48,955 bases of DNA, from positions 1 through 48,955 of the forward strand of contig CAZUCF010000007.1 of assembly GCA_964619405.1 (NCBI GenBank), in the 5' to 3' direction. Made by a program: the position numbers and the translations under genes. Source of the stretch: JABIDZ01 sp964619405 (GTDB lineage: Archaea; Iainarchaeota; Iainarchaeia; Iainarchaeales; JAAZKV01). Positions 1-7,625 of this stretch are shown piece after piece (positions within the stretch are counted from its first letter, which is position 1; every line of letters starts with the position of its first letter). The notes beneath the pieces were generated by a model that was not told the origin of the DNA, did not search any database, and saw only the letters and a program-made list of their open reading frames with translations.

Positions 1-52
1 AAGAATAATTATTTCATTCACAATAGAAATCCAATAGGATTTCTACACGACC
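1..52. repeat. Left copy of 52-base inverted terminal repeat
   Basis: Positions 1-52 are an exact reverse complement of 48902-48953. Inside the repeat is a hairpin: a 9-base arm TAGAAATCC, a 4-base loop and the arm GGATTTCTA. Because the window carries core chromosomal genes, this is more likely a dispersed palindromic repeat at which assembly stopped than a linear replicon end. Confidence 0.85.
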
Positions 53-69
53 TTAGTAATAATAATTAT

Positions 70-75
70 TATATA
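70..75 (+). promoter_or_regulatory. TATA box for leaderless DUF1003 gene
   Basis: TATATA at 70-75 lies about 25 bases before the ATG at 98, the spacing expected when archaeal transcription starts at or near the start codon. No Shine-Dalgarno sequence is visible before this ATG. Confidence 0.5.
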
Positions 76-97
76 CTTCTTGTGTAGTTCATTAATT

Positions 98-565
98 ATG
101 TTTGAGAAAAATCTTCGTAATCATTCAAAACTAACTTTTGGCCAAAAAGCTGCTGATAATGTTGCAAAATGGGCTGGTTCTTGGAAATTCATTATATTGT
201 TTTGTTTATTTATTTTTGTTTGGGCCATTTTAAACACTTTTATTATTTTTTTTGGTGTTTGGGATAATTATCCTTTTATTTTGCTTAACTTGGTTCTTTC
301 TTGTTTAGCCGCTATTCAAGCACCATTAATATTAATGTCTCAGAATAGGCATGCTGAGATTGATAGGCAGAGAGCACAATTCGATTATTTGATTGATAGG
401 AAAGCCGAGCGCGAAATAAAACAATTACAATTAGATGTTCTTGAAATAAAACAAGTTGTTGTAAAACAATCAACTAGGTCACAAACCCAGAAATTGAAAA
501 GCGAGTTAAAAGATTTGAGACAAGAAATAGTTAACATGGAATCAAAGTTAAAAACAAAAAAATAA
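98..565 (+). CDS. DUF1003 family membrane protein
   Basis: A 155-residue protein with the DUF1003 pattern: a short basic N-terminus, a GSW motif leading into a first membrane helix, then a second helix that ends in a block rich in QAP-LILMSQNR and is followed by the typical DRxRAxxDY-like segment and a charged coiled coil to the end. The family is widespread and its function is not established; it is predicted to be an integral membrane protein with a cytoplasmic coiled-coil tail. A TTG 18 bases upstream is in frame, but the ATG at 98 fits the TATA box spacing and is preferred. The gene sits just inside the left terminal repeat and reads toward ftsZ, from which it is separated by a repeat-rich gap. 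Confidence 0.85.
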   Translation: MFEKNLRNHSKLTFGQKAADNVAKWAGSWKFIILFCLFIFVWAILNTFIIFFGVWDNYPFILLNLVLSCLAAIQAPLILMSQNRHAEIDRQRAQFDYLIDRKAEREIKQLQLDVLEIKQVVVKQSTRSQTQKLKSELKDLRQEIVNMESKLKTKK

Positions 566-717
566 CTTGAATAAAATCTCTCAATACTTAAACTAATTTT
601 TCTTCAATAATTAGAATAATTTTTTCAAAAAAGTTAAACTAATGTTTGAGTTAAAATAAAAGCAAATTATTTTAAGTGAAATAAAAAAGTAATTCTAAAA
701 TTAAAAATTGTTTTTTT

Positions 718-1025
718 GATAATTGATTATCGTTTTTTTTAGTAATTTAAGTATTGTTTTTTTGATAATTGATTATTGTTTTTTTTAGTAATTTAAGTAT
801 TGTTTTTTTTAGTTGTATTAATATTTTTTAGTTNNNNNNNNNNNNNNNNNNNNNNNNNNNNNNNNNNNNNNNNNNNNNNNNNNNNNNNNNNNNNNNNNNN
901 NNNNNNNNNNNNNNNNNNNNNNNNNNNNNNNNNGTATTAAGTGTTGTTTTTTAGTTGTATTAAGTGTTGTTTTTTAGTTGTATTAAGTGTTGTTTTTTAG
1001 TTGTATTAAGTATTGTTGTTTTAAT
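718..1025. repeat. T-rich tandem repeats flanking the scaffold gap
   Basis: Before the gap, a unit of about 46 bases occurs twice (718-763 and 764-809). After the gap, a 23-base unit beginning GTATTAAGTGTTG occurs three times exactly (934-956, 957-979, 980-1002) and a fourth time with changes. The whole 566-1227 interval is T-rich and I see no gene in it. The repeats probably caused the assembly gap. Confidence 0.85.
834..933. other. Assembly gap of 100 N
   Basis: Exactly 100 N bases, the usual placeholder for a gap of unknown size. True repeat copy number here is unknown. Confidence 0.98.
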
Positions 1026-1227
1026 AATGTGATTGTTTTTTTTAATAATTTTAATTATTTTTGATAAAATTAAAAGTTGATTTCTAATTTTGTTTTTGTT
1101 AAACAGATTTTAATTAATTTTAGTTTAGTTTTTTAATGATTATGAATTCTTTTGTTAGAGATAACCTTTTAAAGAATTTTATGACAGAAATCTATTATAA
1201 ACTGTAAATGGCAAGGGAGTGTGCTAA

Positions 1228-2394
1228 ATGGACCATATTGTGAGAAGTGCGATTGCGAGGGCGCAAGCTGAATCAAATGCTAGCCTAAAAAATAATTATA
1301 AGGCTTTTTCAAAGTCACAAAAAGTTAGGAAAACTGGTTTTAAGAAATCAAAAGGAAGATCTCATTCTGATGACGAATTAGTTGAAATGCTAGAAGCTAA
1401 TAAAGCAAAAATTGTTGTTGTTGGTTGTGGTGGTGGAGGATGTAACACTATTGAAAGAATGGCCGAAGTTGGTATTAAGGGTGCTTCTACTTTTGCGGTT
1501 AACACTGATGCACAAGATTTGTTGTCAACAAAAGCTGATAAAAAATTACTTGTTGGGAAAAAGCTTACAAGGGGACTTGGTTCTGGTTCTGACCCACAAG
1601 TTGGCGAGAGTGCTGCTAAAGAATCGGCTGAAGAATTAAGAGACATTCTTTCAGAATCCGATCTTATTTTTATTACGTGTGGTTTGGGTGGTGGAACAGG
1701 AACTGGTTCAGCACCTGTTGTTGCAGAAATATCTAAGTCATTAAAGGCTTTGACGGTGGCAGTAGTTACTCTACCTTTTACTGTTGAAGGAAAAAAGAGG
1801 ATGGAGAATGCAATGTCTGGTTTAGAAAAACTACAAGAATATACTGACACAATAATTGCTATTCCAAATGACAAGATACTTGAGATTGCTCCTGATTTGC
1901 CAATTAACGCAGCTTTCAAGGTTGCTGACGAAGTACTAACAAACGCTGTTAAAGGTATAACCGAAATGGTTACAAAACCCGGTTTAATCAACTTGGACTT
2001 TGCGGATTTAAGAACAATTTTGAGTAAAGGTGGAGCAGCAATGATTGGTTTGGGAGAGAGTTCTAGGAACGAGAGTTCTGAGTCAAGAGCATTAGAAGCT
2101 GTTGAAAACGCTTTGACCTCACCATTATTAGATGTTGATATAACAAATGCTACAAGAGCACTAGTAAATGTTGTTGGTGGCTCTGACATGACTTTGAGGG
2201 AAGCAGAAATGATTGTTGAAACAGTTTCAACAAAAATACATCAAAGCTCTCACATTATTTGGGGTGCGATGGTTGACGAATCACTCCCTAAAAACCAAAT
2301 ACAAGCAATGGTAGTAATTGCTGGTGGAAAATTTCCTTATTTGGAGGACACTAGCGCAACAGGAGAAATTGATTTAGGAATAGATTTTTCTTAA
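1228..2394 (+). CDS. ftsZ1: Cell division protein FtsZ (FtsZ1-type)
   Basis: A 388-residue tubulin-superfamily GTPase that forms the division ring. After an N-terminal extension of about 58 residues come the nucleotide-binding GCGGGGCN segment (67-73), the tubulin signature GGGTGTGSA (154-162) and the T7 synergy loop NLDFADLRTIL near residue 255, so both halves of the GTPase site are present. The C-terminus ends in a GID motif. The N-terminus (MD-IV-AI followed by a DDEL segment) resembles that of euryarchaeal FtsZ1, and the position immediately before secE and spt5 is the usual one for ftsZ1 in archaea. A GGGAG ribosome site lies 8 bases before the ATG. A hairpin terminator follows. Confidence 0.97.
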   Translation: MDHIVRSAIARAQAESNASLKNNYKAFSKSQKVRKTGFKKSKGRSHSDDELVEMLEANKAKIVVVGCGGGGCNTIERMAEVGIKGASTFAVNTDAQDLLSTKADKKLLVGKKLTRGLGSGSDPQVGESAAKESAEELRDILSESDLIFITCGLGGGTGTGSAPVVAEISKSLKALTVAVVTLPFTVEGKKRMENAMSGLEKLQEYTDTIIAIPNDKILEIAPDLPINAAFKVADEVLTNAVKGITEMVTKPGLINLDFADLRTILSKGGAAMIGLGESSRNESSESRALEAVENALTSPLLDVDITNATRALVNVVGGSDMTLREAEMIVETVSTKIHQSSHIIWGAMVDESLPKNQIQAMVVIAGGKFPYLEDTSATGEIDLGIDFS

Positions 2395-2401
2395 AAAAAT
2401 A

Positions 2402-2428
2402 ATGGGCCGTTAAAGGCCTATTTTTTTT
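2402..2428 (+). terminator. Hairpin plus T-run after ftsZ
   Basis: Arms ATGGGCC and GGCCTAT form a 7-base-pair stem with one G-T pair and a 6-base loop, followed by eight T. This separates ftsZ from the secE-spt5 transcript. Confidence 0.7.
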
Positions 2429-2518
2429 AAAGGTAATTCTATTTTCTTAATTTTTTTTGTTCATGGTGAGTAATTTTAAACCTTTCCATTGTTAAAATTT
2501 ATTATCTGGTGTATTTTA

Positions 2519-2710
2519 ATGATTAATTTTAAAGAAAAAATAGTTGGTTTTGTTTCAGATAGTAAAAGAATTTTTATTGTTTCAAGAAAACCCGCTAAAG
2601 ACGAGTACAAAAAAATGGCTATAATAATTGGTATAGGAATAATTGTTATAGGCGTAATAGGTTTTTTTATACACTTGATATTTAATTTATTGGGCTTAGT
2701 AGGGGCTTAA
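2519..2710 (+). CDS. secE: Preprotein translocase subunit SecE / Sec61 gamma
   Basis: A 63-residue protein with the SecE/Sec61-gamma layout: an amphipathic N-terminal helix with a SRKPAKDEY motif (the conserved RKP-x-EE/DE signature) and one C-terminal membrane helix of Ile, Gly and Val. It clamps the SecY channel in the membrane. The ATG at 2519 follows a GGTG ribosome site by 6 bases; an in-frame TTG 30 bases upstream would add a hydrophobic stretch not seen in the family. It is followed after 25 bases by spt5, the usual archaeal pair. Confidence 0.93.
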   Translation: MINFKEKIVGFVSDSKRIFIVSRKPAKDEYKKMAIIIGIGIIVIGVIGFFIHLIFNLLGLVGA

Positions 2711-2735
2711 AAAAGATTTTTAAGAGGTTGATTAA

Positions 2736-3173
2736 ATGATTTTTCCGGTGAGAACAACTGTTGGACAAGAACAATTCGTTGTAGATATTCTTGGAGCAAA
2801 AATAAGAAAAGAGGATTTGAATATTTATTCTATTGCAGTTGTTCCTGGATTAAAAGGTTATATTCTAATTGAAGCCGATAACGAGATAACTGTTAGAAGA
2901 GGAATAACTGACACACCAAATGTTAGGGGCTCTGGAATAGTAAAAGGTGCTGTTAACATTGAAGAATTATCAGGAATGTTAGAAGCAAAACCATTAATGA
3001 AGACTCTTGAAGAAGGCCAAACAGTAGAAATAATTTCTGGGCCATTCAAAGGAGAAAAAGCAAAGATAACAAGGGTTAATGCTCAAAAAGAAGAGGTTAC
3101 TGTTGAGTTATTAGAAGCAGCAGTAAAAATTCCTGTTACAATAAAAGCAGAGAACATAAAAATAGTTAATTAA
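2736..3173 (+). CDS. spt5: Transcription elongation factor Spt5 (NusG family)
   Basis: A 145-residue protein with an N-terminal NGN domain (about 1-85, including the TVGQE start and the PGLKGYILIEA core) and a C-terminal KOW domain (about 88-145, with the GPFKGEKAKI signature). With Spt4 it closes the RNA polymerase clamp and couples to the ribosome. Length is normal for archaeal Spt5. GAGGT lies 8 bases before the ATG and secE is 25 bases upstream, so the two are cotranscribed. The following 217 bases to rpl11 are AT-rich and hold nothing I recognise. Confidence 0.96.
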   Translation: MIFPVRTTVGQEQFVVDILGAKIRKEDLNIYSIAVVPGLKGYILIEADNEITVRRGITDTPNVRGSGIVKGAVNIEELSGMLEAKPLMKTLEEGQTVEIISGPFKGEKAKITRVNAQKEEVTVELLEAAVKIPVTIKAENIKIVN

Positions 3174-3390
3174 AAACAAATAAATATTTTATTAATTAAA
3201 TTAATTAGAAAATTAGAATTAATAATAAGAAAATGATATAATATTGGATTAATCGAAAGTTAAATTTAATTAAAATAAAAATGGTAATTTAGTTAAAATA
3301 ATTAGATTAAAATTAGTAAATTAGTTAAAGTGAAAAATAATTATTGTTACACAAAGGAAAAAACTTCAAAAATAATAGGATTGTGATATA

Positions 3391-3861
3391 ATGGGTGAAA
3401 TAAAAGTAATGGTTGATGCTGGTAAAGCAAATGCTGGCCCGCCACTTGGACCTGCTTTAGCTCCAACAGGAGTTAATATTGGGCAAGTTGTTGCAAAAAT
3501 AAATGAGGCGACAATGGAATTAACTGGTATGAAGGTTCCAGTAAAAATAGTTATTAATAGTAACAAGACTTTTGATATTAGTGTTGGTTTGCCTCCAACA
3601 AGTGCTCTAATAAAAAAAGAGATTAATGCGCCAAAAGGAGCTGGTAACCCAAAAACAGATGTTATTGGTAATCTTTCAATTGAACAAGCATTAAAAATAG
3701 CTAGAAAAAAATTTGATTCTTTGAATTCAATTAACATGAAGGCTGCTACAAAAGAAATTATTGGTGTTTGCGATTCAATGGGTGTTCATGTTGAAGGAAA
3801 AAGAGCAAAAGAAACAATGAAGGATGTTGAAGCAGGTTTGTTTGATGACAAATTCCAATAA
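3391..3861 (+). CDS. rpl11: Ribosomal protein uL11
   Basis: A 156-residue L11 protein of the large subunit stalk base. The N-terminal domain shows the conserved proline-rich GKANAGPPLGPALAP segment and the GVNIGQVVAKIN motif; the C-terminal RNA-binding domain begins around residue 75 with LPPTSALIKKE and contains the KTDVIGNLS and GVCDSMGV motifs. It binds the GTPase-associated region of 23S rRNA. It lies downstream of spt5 and is followed by a strong hairpin terminator, so it is separated from the rpl1 operon by that terminator and by a pilin-like gene. Confidence 0.97.
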   Translation: MGEIKVMVDAGKANAGPPLGPALAPTGVNIGQVVAKINEATMELTGMKVPVKIVINSNKTFDISVGLPPTSALIKKEINAPKGAGNPKTDVIGNLSIEQALKIARKKFDSLNSINMKAATKEIIGVCDSMGVHVEGKRAKETMKDVEAGLFDDKFQ

Positions 3862-3912
3862 AAACAATTTATAATATTAAAAATAAAAAATATAAAAAAT
3901 TTGTAACACTTT

Positions 3913-3955
3913 TTTTGCCTACAAGTTAATTCTTGTAAGCAAAATATTTTTTTTA
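3913..3955 (+). terminator. Hairpin plus T-run after rpl11
   Basis: Arms at 3913-3925 and 3932-3944 (TTTTGC-TACAAG and CTTGTA-GCAAAA) form a 13-base stem with one C/A mismatch and a 6-base loop, followed by a T-rich run. Confidence 0.75.
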
Positions 3956-4046
3956 AAAGTATATCCTACTTTTTTATTAATTATTTCTTTTTCTTGTAAA
4001 CAATTTTTTTTAAAATTATTTTCTTTTTATAAGTAATTTTTTTAAA

Positions 4047-4128
4047 ATTATTTTTTATTTTTTTACTAGTGTTTTTTTTAACTTATCATTATTTTTTATT
4101 TTTTTACTAGTGTTTTTTTTAACTTACC
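4047..4128. repeat. Two 41-base tandem repeats in the rpl11-pilin spacer
   Basis: 4047-4087 and 4088-4128 are the same 41-base T-rich unit with a single difference near the end, each containing TTACTAGTG. Shorter related fragments lie on both sides. The 3862-4257 spacer has no gene besides the terminator and these repeats. Confidence 0.85.
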
Positions 4129-4257
4129 ATTATTTTTTATTAATTTTTTCAAAGTTTTTCTTAATTTTTTTAATAATGTTTTTTTTTATTTTTATTCAAG
4201 ATTTTTTTTATAAAACTCATTGAAAAGAATTAAATATTCCAAAACAGTATTCTTTTT

Positions 4258-5004
4258 ATGGATGGTAAGGCTCAAGGAGCAATAGAGTACTTGTTGATTA
4301 TTGGCGCGGCTATATTGGTTGTGGCAATTGTCATAATAGCAATGGTTACTTTGTCGGGTTCTGCTAGTACTAATGTTGACGATTCTTCTGGTAGTTTAAA
4401 AGATCCTTTGAAAGAATTAGTTGCAGAAAAACAAAACCAATATTTTATTCCAGCTAGGACAACACGTTATTATGAGTTTGTGGGGACTACAATTACACTG
4501 GGACAATTAGCAAGTAGTGGTAAAGATATTGTTGTTTGTTATTATACTAATTGTAGCAATTTTAATCCTAATCTTGCGATTAGTGGGGGAACTACTGTAC
4601 AAATTACAACTGATCAAGAAAGTGGGGTTGTGGATCAAACAAATTTAATATCCCTTTTAGAAGTAACTTTAGATGATTGGGTTGAAGATGATATTGGTTT
4701 AAAATGGTCTCCAAGTTTAGGTGCATATGCTAATTTGACTGTTGATGAAATTAAAAGTGTTTGTGATAATCAAGGTAATGGTGTTAGATTGCCTACAAGA
4801 GGCGAACTTGAAAATGCATTAAATGAACATTTTACTATTGATCAAAATTTGGGTTTCTTGTATAATACTGATTATTGGGCAATAGGTTACCAGAATTGTG
4901 TTGGCCTTTCTAGAATGTGGTGGTATGGTGGAGAAATAACCATAAATGAGTGTTTTGTAGATACAACAACAACAAGGGGAAATATCAAATGTGTTTACGA
5001 ATAA
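4258..5004 (+). CDS. Secreted pilin-like protein with C-terminal DUF1566-like domain
   Basis: A 248-residue protein starting with an archaeal class III (type IV pilin-like) signal: short basic leader, then QGAIEYLLIIGAA and a hydrophobic helix to about residue 33; prepilin peptidase would cut before Gln6. The C-terminal part (about 135-248) has W-x-x-SL, VRLPTRGELENAL, YWAIGYQ and a final C-V pattern, resembling the DUF1566/Lcl C-terminal domain, a C-type-lectin-like fold; that match is by eye. Six cysteines suggest disulfides outside the cell. A TTAAATATT TATA box 24 bases before the ATG suggests leaderless expression of its own. It interrupts the usual rpl11-rpl1 order. Confidence 0.75.
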   Translation: MDGKAQGAIEYLLIIGAAILVVAIVIIAMVTLSGSASTNVDDSSGSLKDPLKELVAEKQNQYFIPARTTRYYEFVGTTITLGQLASSGKDIVVCYYTNCSNFNPNLAISGGTTVQITTDQESGVVDQTNLISLLEVTLDDWVEDDIGLKWSPSLGAYANLTVDEIKSVCDNQGNGVRLPTRGELENALNEHFTIDQNLGFLYNTDYWAIGYQNCVGLSRMWWYGGEITINECFVDTTTTRGNIKCVYE

Positions 5005-5130
5005 TAGAAAAATAATTTAATAAACTTACAATAATATTTATTTGTTTAAATTCTTTTAATAAGTAATTATAAATTTTGAATTTTTTTACTCACATTTAAA
5101 AACCTTTCACACGCTTTTTACATTATTGAT

Positions 5131-5228
5131 TAAAGCTGTTTTTAGCTTTATGAAAGTCGCAAAACCAATGGTTTTGCAAAAAGTTTGAGCCTACTTGTAG
5201 GCCGTTATTACCACTTTGGTGGAAGGTG
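5131..5228 (+). promoter_or_regulatory. Structured leader of the rpl1 operon (four hairpins and GGTG site)
   Basis: Four perfect inverted repeats follow one another: 5131-5150 (7-bp stem), 5159-5177 (8-bp stem, 3-base loop), 5189-5202 (6-bp stem GCCTAC/GTAGGC, which closes a CUUG tetraloop) and 5211-5222 (CCAC/GTGG). The last ends three bases before the GGTG ribosome site of rpl1 at 5225-5228. In Methanococcus L1 represses its own operon by binding an mRNA mimic of its 23S site; a similar role here is inference. Confidence 0.55.
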
Positions 5229-5233
5229 TAAGA

Positions 5234-5893
5234 ATGAAGGAAAAGGATGCTTTGGAAGCTTTGAAAAAAATTCGTGAGATTTCTAAGAAAAGGAACTTTG
5301 TTCAGAGCATTGAAATGATGATTAATTTTACTGGTTTGGATATGAAGAAGCCACAAAACCAAGTTAACTTGAAAGTAGAGTTGCCTAATTCTACTGGAAA
5401 AGGTTCTGGAAAAATTTGTGTTTTTACTAAAACTGATCAATTCGCAAACTCTTTGAAGGGAAGAGTTGATTTAATTGTTAGTGAAAAAGATATTGAAGCA
5501 TTATCTAAAAACAAGCAAAAAATTATTGATTTGTTAAATTATGATGCTTTGTTTGCTGAGAGTTCAGCAATGCTTGTTGTTGCAAAGTTTTTGGGACAAC
5601 AATTGGCTCCAAAAGGAAAAATGCCTAAACCAATAATGAATGTTAATAGTTTTGATGAAATGCTTGCAAAAGCAAAAACACAAGTGACAATTAGTAATAA
5701 GAAAGGAAAATTCATGCCTGTTGTTCACACTGTTGTTGGTAGAGAAGGAATGGATGATAAACTAGTATTACAAAACATGCTAGCAATTTACAAAGCTGTT
5801 TTAGAGTCTCTCCCACAAAAAAAACAGAATATAAAGAATGTTTACATAAAATTATCAATGGGCACACCAGTAAAAATAGGTGATTTACAATGA
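5234..5893 (+). CDS. rpl1: Ribosomal protein uL1
   Basis: A 219-residue uL1 protein. Visible family features are the N-terminal ALEALKKIRE helix, KRNFVQSIEM, the domain II region with SSAMLVVAKFLGQQLAPKGKMPKP (the conserved L-x-P-x-G-x-MP motif) and the C-terminal KSMGT-like segment KLSMGTPVKIG. It binds the L1 stalk of 23S rRNA and often represses its own mRNA in archaea. The ATG at 5234 follows GGTG by 5 bases; an in-frame TTG at 5216 lies inside the last leader hairpin and is not preferred. The stop overlaps the rplP0 start as ATGA. Confidence 0.97.
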   Translation: MKEKDALEALKKIREISKKRNFVQSIEMMINFTGLDMKKPQNQVNLKVELPNSTGKGSGKICVFTKTDQFANSLKGRVDLIVSEKDIEALSKNKQKIIDLLNYDALFAESSAMLVVAKFLGQQLAPKGKMPKPIMNVNSFDEMLAKAKTQVTISNKKGKFMPVVHTVVGREGMDDKLVLQNMLAIYKAVLESLPQKKQNIKNVYIKLSMGTPVKIGDLQ

Positions 5894-6834
5894 CTTCTCA
5901 CATAAGAAAATGGAAGGAAGCAAAAAAGAATGAAGTTGTTAAACTTGTTGAAGAGTACCCTTTTATTGCGATAGCAACTTTGAATGAGTTACCCGCAAAT
6001 ATTTTATCAATTTTGAGAAAAAAATTGTGTAATGATTCAAAAATAATCGTTGCAAAAACAAGGGTGATAAAAAAAGCTTTTGAGGAATCAAAAGTTGATA
6101 CAACAAAATTAGATTTTGTTGTAAAAGATAGTGTAGCAATTATTTTTTCTAAAAAAAATCCTTTTGAATTATTTTCTTTTATTAAAAAGAATAAGGGTGA
6201 AAAATCTGCGAGAGAAGGGGATATAGCTGAACAAGATATTGTTATTCAAGCAGGTGACTCTGGTTTGCCTCCTGGTCCAGCTCTTTCATCATTAAAAGGA
6301 GTTGGTTTAAAAGTTCAGGTTCAAGGGCCAACAATTTCTATTACTGAAAACAAAATAGTTGCTAAGAAAGGAGATGTTATTAGTGCGCAAGTAGCTGATG
6401 TTTTATCAAAATTAAATATGAAACCAATGCGAATAGGAATGCAAGTAATGGGTGTTTTTGATAAATCAGAAAAACAATTTTATTTGGCTAATGTTCTTGA
6501 TATTGATGAGGAAGAATTATTTGATAAGTTTGTTCTAGCTTACCAACAAGGATTGAACTTGTCAGTTAATGCGGGTTACTTTAATGCGGATAGTACTGAG
6601 TTAATAGTAATAAGGGCTGAGAGAGAAGCAAAAGCATTAAGTAATATTGTGGGTGAAACAAAAGATTCAATTGTTTCGGATGAGAAAACAAAGGAAGAGG
6701 AAATAGTTGAGCAATTAGAGAAAAGTGATGATGATTCTTCAGAAAAAAATGTGGTTGATGAAATTGCTGAGCAAGCAGTAGTCGAGAACAAAGAAGAGAA
6801 AGACATTGAGTCAAACAAATCTGAAGGAGCTTAA
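5890..6834 (+). CDS. rplP0: Ribosomal stalk protein uL10 (P0)
   Basis: A 314-residue archaeal P0. Residues 1-100 form the rRNA-binding domain (with VAKTRVIKKAFEES and SVAIIFSKKNPFELFSF), followed by the archaeal insertion (GDSGLPPGPALSSLKGVGLKVQVQ) and the helical spine that binds P1 dimers (about 205-260). The tail from about 265 is a long acidic Glu/Lys/Val repeat. Oddly, it ends in NKSEGA without the GLGALFG-type terminus that archaeal P0 usually shares with P1. The start codon overlaps the rpl1 stop by four bases, indicating translational coupling, and rpl12 follows after 25 bases. Confidence 0.95.
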   Translation: MTSHIRKWKEAKKNEVVKLVEEYPFIAIATLNELPANILSILRKKLCNDSKIIVAKTRVIKKAFEESKVDTTKLDFVVKDSVAIIFSKKNPFELFSFIKKNKGEKSAREGDIAEQDIVIQAGDSGLPPGPALSSLKGVGLKVQVQGPTISITENKIVAKKGDVISAQVADVLSKLNMKPMRIGMQVMGVFDKSEKQFYLANVLDIDEEELFDKFVLAYQQGLNLSVNAGYFNADSTELIVIRAEREAKALSNIVGETKDSIVSDEKTKEEEIVEQLEKSDDDSSEKNVVDEIAEQAVVENKEEKDIESNKSEGA

Positions 6835-6859
6835 AATTATTTTTGAGGAGGGAAAAGCT

Positions 6860-7156
6860 ATGGAATACGTGTACGCAGCAATGTTGCTTCATAAAGCAAA
6901 AAAAGATGTTAGTGAAGAAGGTGTTGAAGCGATTCTAAAATCAGCAGGAGTAGAATTTGATTCTGCGAGAGTAAAAGCATTAGTTGCTTCTATAAAGAAC
7001 ATAAATATTGATGAAGCAATTGAGAAAGCAGCTGTAGTAGCAGCACCATCAGCACCAACAGCAGCAAGCGCTTCAGAAGCAAAAGCAGAAGTTGAAGAAG
7101 ATAATTCAAAGAAAGAAGAAGAAGCTGCAGCAGGCCTTGGCGCTCTGTTCGGATAA
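6860..7156 (+). CDS. rpl12: Ribosomal stalk protein P1 (L12e)
   Basis: A 98-residue archaeal P1/L12: N-terminal dimerisation domain starting MEYVYAAMLLHKAKKDV, an alanine-rich hinge (about 60-80) and the acidic tail ending AAAGLGALFG that recruits translational GTPases. The ATG at 6860 is preceded by a strong GGAGGG site at 6847-6852; a longer in-frame start upstream would overlap rplP0 and is not supported. Last gene of the operon, followed by a hairpin with a GAAA loop. Confidence 0.96.
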   Translation: MEYVYAAMLLHKAKKDVSEEGVEAILKSAGVEFDSARVKALVASIKNINIDEAIEKAAVVAAPSAPTAASASEAKAEVEEDNSKKEEEAAAGLGALFG

Positions 7157-7167
7157 ATTGTATTTTA

Positions 7168-7253
7168 ACATGAGCATGAAAATGCTCATGTGACAATATT
7201 TTTCTAATTTTATAAGACAATTGTCTTAATGAATTATTTACAGTTAAATAATT
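7168..7253 (+). terminator. Hairpin cluster after the rpl1-rplP0-rpl12 operon
   Basis: A 10-bp perfect stem at 7168-7177/7182-7191 closes a GAAA tetraloop and is followed by a T-rich stretch, a plausible operon terminator. Two more inverted repeats follow: a 16-base palindrome TAAGACAATTGTCTTA at 7213-7228 and a 9-bp stem at 7232-7253. Their role is unknown. Confidence 0.6.
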
Positions 7254-7262
7254 TCATGCTAG

Positions 7263-7271
7263 TTTAAATAC
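7263..7271 (+). promoter_or_regulatory. TATA box of putative ncRNA
   Basis: TTTAAATAC lies 26 bases before position 7293. The same word appears before tRNA-Ser (complement of 36314-36322) and before the SWIB-like gene near 48880, so it looks like a strong promoter form in this genome. Confidence 0.55.
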
Positions 7272-7292
7272 TTGAATAATTATATTATTATT

Positions 7293-7392
7293 GGAGCTTT
7301 CTTAGAGAGTTTGTTCCTGTTGGAGTGGGAGATGAGTGCTCACCAACTTGATAGGTGTCTTCACGGATTAGTTTTCGATTCTCCCACCAACA
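7293..7392 (+). ncRNA. Putative structured non-coding RNA
   Basis: The stretch is richer in G and C than its surroundings and lies in a 469-base space with no gene. Arms 7319-7331 (GTTGG, bulge AG, TGGGAG) and 7381-7391 (CTCCCACCAAC) form 11 base pairs, enclosing a smaller stem CACC/GGTG (7341-7344/7354-7357) with a possible GTG/CAC extension. A small stem CTTTC/GAGAG precedes it. A T-run follows at about 7406. The long closing stem with an internal loop and an ACA at the 3' base recall archaeal H/ACA guide RNAs, but I cannot assign the family. The remaining space to 7625 is T-rich with nothing visible. Confidence 0.45.
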
Positions 7393-7625
7393 AATAATTC
7401 TTACTATTTTTTTTATTTTTCTCGGTTACTATTAAAGTTACTTTTTAATTAATTTTCTTATAATTTTTTTTTACTAAGTTAGTATTTTTTTTTACTTTTA
7501 ATAATAATTTTTTTTAGTTGTTTTAGATTTTCTAATTTTTTTAAAAAATTGTTAGAGTTTTTATTTTTGATTTGGGTTAATAGATTAACTTTATTAATTA
7601 CTTTATCTTTTTATATATTGGTATT

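Noticed and set aside
1362..2189. A 275-codon minus-strand frame inside ftsZ
   Set aside because: It lies fully opposite a clear ftsZ gene and is a by-product of its codon use.
7319..7391. A tRNA reading of the RNA candidate because of a TTCGATT loop before CTCCC
   Set aside because: The T-stem and D-arm do not pair in a cloverleaf, and the long stem uses GTGGGAG near the 5' end instead.
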